Assembly (NCBI RefSeq): GCF_000423445.1
Contig: NZ_AUHZ01000011.1
Location: 1-64,000 of the forward strand
From: Acidipropionibacterium thoenii DSM 20276
GTDB lineage: Bacteria > Actinomycetota > Actinomycetes > Propionibacteriales > Propionibacteriaceae
Direction: 5' to 3'
DNA length: 64,000 bases
Part shown: positions 60,941 through 64,000 of the stretch, piece by piece
Position numbering within the stretch: the first letter of the stretch is position 1
Layout of the letters: each line of letters starts with the position of its first letter
Position numbers and translations under genes: made by a program
The notes under the pieces: generated by a model
What the model was told of the DNA's origin: nothing
The model's database searches: none
The model's input: only the letters and a program-made list of their open reading frames with translations

Positions 60941-61234
60941 TCAGCGCAGCTCGAGGACCCGGGCGTGGACGGTCTGGCGCTGCTGGAGGGCCGCTCGCAG
61001 GGCTCGGTGCAGACCGTCCTCCAGGTACAACTCGCCACGCCATGACACCACATGAGCGAAGAGGTCACCGTAGAAGGTGGAGTCGTCCTCGAGCAGGCTG
61101 CCGAGGTCCAGGTTGCTCTTCGTGGTGACGAGCTGGTCGAGACGCACCTGGACAGGTGGAATCTCCGACCATTGCTTCTGCACGTACCCGTGGTCGGGGT
61201 AAGGGCGGGAATCGCCGACTCGTTTGAAGATCAC
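60941..61234 (-). CDS. Small conserved actinobacterial protein, ParB/antitoxin-like fold suspected
   Basis: A 97-residue protein. Segments such as QWSEIPPVQVRLDQLVTTKSNLDLGSLL, STFYGDLFAHVVSWRGELYLEDGLHRALRAALQQRQTVHARVLEL are familiar from a conserved actinobacterial family; DGLHRALRA resembles the nucleotide-binding DGNHR motif of ParB-like proteins. Some relatives are labelled as VapB-type antitoxins, but no toxin gene is adjacent here, so I do not assign that role. GTG start with TAGGAT 6 nt upstream and no ribosome binding site. Confidence 0.7.
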   Translation of the reverse strand: MIFKRVGDSRPYPDHGYVQKQWSEIPPVQVRLDQLVTTKSNLDLGSLLEDDSTFYGDLFAHVVSWRGELYLEDGLHRALRAALQQRQTVHARVLELR

Positions 61235-61240
61235 GCAGCG

Positions 61241-61246
61241 ATCCTA
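61241..61246 (-). promoter_or_regulatory. -10-like box of the small conserved gene
   Basis: TAGGAT on the minus strand ends 6 nt before GTG 61234; the transcript is probably leaderless and continues into the LytR_C gene. Confidence 0.5.
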
Positions 61247-61400
61247 CCGGGTGGCGGGACAGACCACCGGAGTGTGCGCGCAGGTTCGGCCGGGCGAGCA
61301 GCCTCGGTGTCCATCCCGTCGCGGCTGCGGATCCGGACAGGTCGTCAGGCGTAGCGTTGTCGCGCGCACCGGGACCGGCCGGGCACCAGGAAGGATGACG

Positions 61401-62561
61401 ATGACCCAGTTCGACTTCGACAGTCCCACCGCCGACTGGCTCCGCGCTCGCGGAACCGGTCGCTGGCATGACGTGACCGAGGACGTCATCCCGTTGTGGG
61501 TGGCGGAGATGGATTTCCCGGTGGCCCCTCCGGTGCAGGCCGCGATTCTCGACGTCGTCACCAGGCAGGCCTACGGCTACCCCCGCGACAACGGCCTCAA
61601 GGAGGCCTGGGCGGACTGGGCCGGGCGGTACGAGGGGCTGAGCGTCGACCCGCGCAAGGTCGCCATGCTGCCCGACGTGCTCACCGGTGTCCGGCTGGCC
61701 ATCCGGACCTACTCTCCCGACGGCTCCCCGGTGGTGCTGCCCTCCCCGGCCTACATGCCGTTCTGGGAGGTGCCAGGTCTGGAGCACCGCGAGATCATCA
61801 CGGTCCCGATGATCACCGGAGCCGACGGCCTGGGCACCCTGGACATGGACGGGATCGAGGCGGCCTTCGCCAAGGGCGCACGATCCATCATCCTGTGCCA
61901 GCCCTACAACCCGCTCGGCAGGGTCTTCACCGCCCAGGAGCTGGCGCCGCTGGCCGAACTGGCCGATAAGTACGACGCCTTCGTCATCGCCGACGAGATC
62001 CACGGACCGTTGGTCCCCGAGGGCCGCACGGTGCCCTTCGCCACGGTCTCCGAACTGGCTGCGGCCCGATCGGTGAACATCAGCTCGGCCTCCAAGTCGT
62101 GGAACCTGGCCGGTCTCAAGACGGCCTTCATCACCTTCTTCACCGACCAGAACCGAGCGGCCTGGCTCAAGGGGGTGCACGAGCTGGAGACCGAGGGGGC
62201 CACCACGGTCGGGATGGCTGCCAACCTGGCGGCCTTCACCTCCGGCCAGCCGTGGCTCGATGAGGCCAATGCCTATATCCACGCCAATGCGCTGTGGCTT
62301 CACGACGAGCTGGCCCGCCAGCTGCCGCAGGTGCACTTCGCCGTGCCCCAGGGCACCTACCTGGGCTGGCTGGACCTGCATGACGCCGGACTGCCCGACC
62401 ATGCCGGCAGGTGGCTGCTCGAGCACGCCAGGATCCGCCTCAACGACGGGCCCACCTTCGGGCCGGGCGGGGCCGGACATGCCCGGATCAACCTGGCCAC
62501 CCCGCGGCCGCTGCTGATCGAGGCCACCGGACGGATGATCGAGGCGATCAACCACCGCTGA
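61401..62561 (+). CDS. MalY/PatB-type aminotransferase (cystathionine beta-lyase)
   Basis: A 386-residue PLP fold-type I enzyme. It opens FDFDSPTADWLRARGTGRWHDVTEDVIPLWVAEMDFPVAPPV, typical of MalY/PatB. ILCQPYNPLGRVF, IADEIHGPLV and the PLP lysine Lys232 in SSASKSWNLAGLKTAF are visible, with HARINLATPRPLL near the end. Such enzymes cleave cystathionine to homocysteine, and some act as regulators. ATG 61401 is preferred to ATG 61395 because AGGAAGG lies 6 nt upstream. No methionine genes adjoin it. Confidence 0.92.
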   Translation: MTQFDFDSPTADWLRARGTGRWHDVTEDVIPLWVAEMDFPVAPPVQAAILDVVTRQAYGYPRDNGLKEAWADWAGRYEGLSVDPRKVAMLPDVLTGVRLAIRTYSPDGSPVVLPSPAYMPFWEVPGLEHREIITVPMITGADGLGTLDMDGIEAAFAKGARSIILCQPYNPLGRVFTAQELAPLAELADKYDAFVIADEIHGPLVPEGRTVPFATVSELAAARSVNISSASKSWNLAGLKTAFITFFTDQNRAAWLKGVHELETEGATTVGMAANLAAFTSGQPWLDEANAYIHANALWLHDELARQLPQVHFAVPQGTYLGWLDLHDAGLPDHAGRWLLEHARIRLNDGPTFGPGGAGHARINLATPRPLLIEATGRMIEAINHR

Positions 62562-62688
62562 GCGCTGGGACTCGGCGGGCTTGCGGCGCGGACGCTCGAC
62601 TGGTGCGCCCATCCGTGCAAGCGTGGGCGTACAAGTGGCGCGGAGTGACCGATTTCCTGCTCCGGCCCCCTGAGGAGAGGCAGCACGA

Positions 62689-64000
62689 ATGGACATCAGT
62701 GCCATGGATCCGCAGAACGTTCAGGAGCTCTTCGACACAGACGTCGTGGGACCCGACGGGGAGCAGATCGGTTCGGTCGAACAGATCTTCGCCGACGACG
62801 TGACCGGCACCCCGACCTTCATCACCGTGCGCAACGCCGACCGTGAGTGCTGCATCCCGGTCAGCGGCGCCGATCTCGGCGAGAATGCCATCACCATCCC
62901 CTTCTCCAAGGATGTCGTGGACGCTGCGCCCACCGCTCCCGATACCGAGGAACTGTCCTTGGAGCAGGAGACCTCGCTGTACCGCTACTACGGCATCCGT
63001 CCCCCGCGCAGGTCCACCGTGGGCAGGTCCGATTCCGAACAGGCCGCCTCCGAGTCCCCGGTGACGCCCAGCCACGCCCAGGCCGAGGAGCCCGATGAGC
63101 TCGACCACGAGCCCACCGAACCGGCGGCCCCGGTCCGCGATTCCACTGAGTCCGATTCCGCCGATTCTGATTCCACTGGGCCCGATTCAACCGGGGCCGA
63201 CCCCATCGAGCTCGACCCCACCGTGCCCGACGCCACCGACCTCGACTCCGCCGGCTCCGAGGTCACCGAGCCGGCCGGACCTGCCGATCTGGAGCTTCCC
63301 GAGCAGACCGAGGCCGAACCCTGGGATGCCAACGAGTTCCGGTCCATCGCCGATGTCGAGGAGTCCCAGGACCCGGCCGCTCCCGAGCCGACAGCCGACG
63401 ACGTCGCGGCCGAGGAGGCCGCGGTCCTCGGTGATGATGCCTCGGCGCTGGACGATGAGCCGTCCGAGGTCGGTGAGGCCGACCCGCCGGTCGAGGGGCG
63501 GCTGCCGGCCGAGGTGGCCGGCACGGCAGCGGTGGCCGGAGTCGCCGGGCTCGAGGGTTCGGCGATCAGCGAGGATGCCTCTCCTGATGAGGCGTTCGCC
63601 GATCAGGGATCCCCCGAGGAGCTCGAGGACCCGCTTGCTGCGCCGATCCTCGAGGCCGAGGACGTCGCCCAGATCGATGCCGAGGAGGACTCCGAGGTCT
63701 CGGCGGAGCAGCTGGCCGGGGGGCTTCCCGCCGGTGCCACGCTGCGCAAGTACGTCATCACCGAGATGGTCACCGTCCAGGTGCCGGTGCGTCGGGAGGT
63801 GGTCTGCTACCAGGACGCCGACGGGGTGCTGCACGAGCTGGAGACGGTGGCGCCGCCGGCCTCGGCGACCTCGGCCGAGAGTTCCACAGATCCGGCGAAC
63901 TGGTGGTCCGGCAATGACCCGGCCAGCACTGACGAGCCGGCCGGTACCGATGCTGGAGACCCGGAGGACGGGAACGCGGCGGCCGACCGCCATCAGTCCT
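62689..64000 (+). CDS. Acidic PRC-barrel protein with DUF2382-like segment (3' end outside window)
   Basis: An ORF open to the window edge, 437 codons so far. GAGGAGAGG precedes the ATG. Residues 1-85 form a PRC-barrel (QELFDTDVVGPDGEQIGSVEQIFADDVTGTPTFITVRN, then CIPVSGADLGENAITIPFSKDVVDAAP), and SLEQETSLYRYYGI matches PRC-barrel stress proteins. A long acidic low-complexity linker (about 105-350) has Asp-Ser-Thr/Pro repeats. A segment near 355-385 (KYVITEMVTVQVPVRREVVCYQDADG) resembles DUF2382. Proteins with this pair are general stress-type proteins of unknown mechanism in actinobacteria. Confidence 0.75.
   Translation, partial: MDISAMDPQNVQELFDTDVVGPDGEQIGSVEQIFADDVTGTPTFITVRNADRECCIPVSGADLGENAITIPFSKDVVDAAPTAPDTEELSLEQETSLYRYYGIRPPRRSTVGRSDSEQAASESPVTPSHAQAEEPDELDHEPTEPAAPVRDSTESDSADSDSTGPDSTGADPIELDPTVPDATDLDSAGSEVTEPAGPADLELPEQTEAEPWDANEFRSIADVEESQDPAAPEPTADDVAAEEAAVLGDDASALDDEPSEVGEADPPVEGRLPAEVAGTAAVAGVAGLEGSAISEDASPDEAFADQGSPEELEDPLAAPILEAEDVAQIDAEEDSEVSAEQLAGGLPAGATLRKYVITEMVTVQVPVRREVVCYQDADGVLHELETVAPPASATSAESSTDPANWWSGNDPASTDEPAGTDAGDPEDGNAAADRHQS

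Noticed and set aside
60941-61234. VapB antitoxin of a toxin-antitoxin pair
   Set aside because: No PIN-domain or other small toxin gene is adjacent; the next gene is a LytR_C membrane protein.

Overview
The window comes from a high-GC Gram-positive actinobacterium, most likely Propionibacteriaceae and possibly Acidipropionibacterium. This is inferred from strong GC bias in third codon positions, a WhiB-type regulator, an LCP cell-wall ligase, a LytR_C protein, the actinobacterial pair of TadA with its acidic associated protein, and many genes that start directly after a -10 box. No database search was run. Most of the window is ordinary chromosome; accessory features are concentrated between about 1 and 13.5 kb.

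Region by region. 0-9 kb: the 3' part of an IS481-type transposase meets a secreted GH25 lysozyme tail to tail. Then come a YdjC-type deacetylase, a TetR/acetyltransferase/DUF1349 module around a shared operator, a LysR regulator facing an aldo-keto reductase, a DinB-like protein, and a GH32 fructosidase-like protein without its front third. 8.8-13.5 kb: a more AT-rich cassette with an OmpR-type two-component system, a 28-residue membrane peptide, a Met/His-rich membrane protein, a glutaredoxin-like protein, a CcdA/DsbD-like transporter with paired cysteines, and a TlpA-like thioredoxin. Arrays of CTTGA repeated every 11 bp precede its transcription units, so it looks like a self-contained thiol-redox or metal-stress regulon. 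13.5-28 kb: GH65 phosphorylase, Ca/Na antiporter, glutamate-cysteine ligase, GH38 alpha-mannosidase, a radical SAM/SPASM protein with a His-Pro-Gly repeat, and E1alpha-E1beta-E2 of a 2-oxoacid dehydrogenase.

28-47 kb: DUF4282 protein, alr, an EcsC protein, aat, pheA, serS, a GalT-like DUF4921 protein, a HAD phosphatase, a WhiB protein, argG, a PH-like membrane protein, tRNA-Ser(UGA), a quinone oxidoreductase, galK, an LCP protein, tRNA-Ser(GCU), tRNA-Arg(ACG), a coiled-coil protein and a glycerophosphodiesterase. 47-64 kb: S9 peptidase, GH13 branching-type enzyme, YbaK-type deacylase, FAS1-like dehydratase, upp, the TadA-associated protein, tadA, a Wzx-type flippase, tRNA-Ser(CGA), a serine hydrolase, a cation/proton antiporter, a LytR_C protein, a small conserved protein, a MalY-type aminotransferase and an acidic PRC-barrel protein cut by the window end.

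Three patterns cut across the genes. At least fourteen genes show a -10-like hexamer 5-7 nt before the start codon and no Shine-Dalgarno, which suggests leaderless mRNAs. Several intergenic gaps hold long inverted repeats, including two two-member families. Three genes have short copies of their own 3' end just after the stop codon. I found no CRISPR array, prophage, replication origin or antibiotic cluster.
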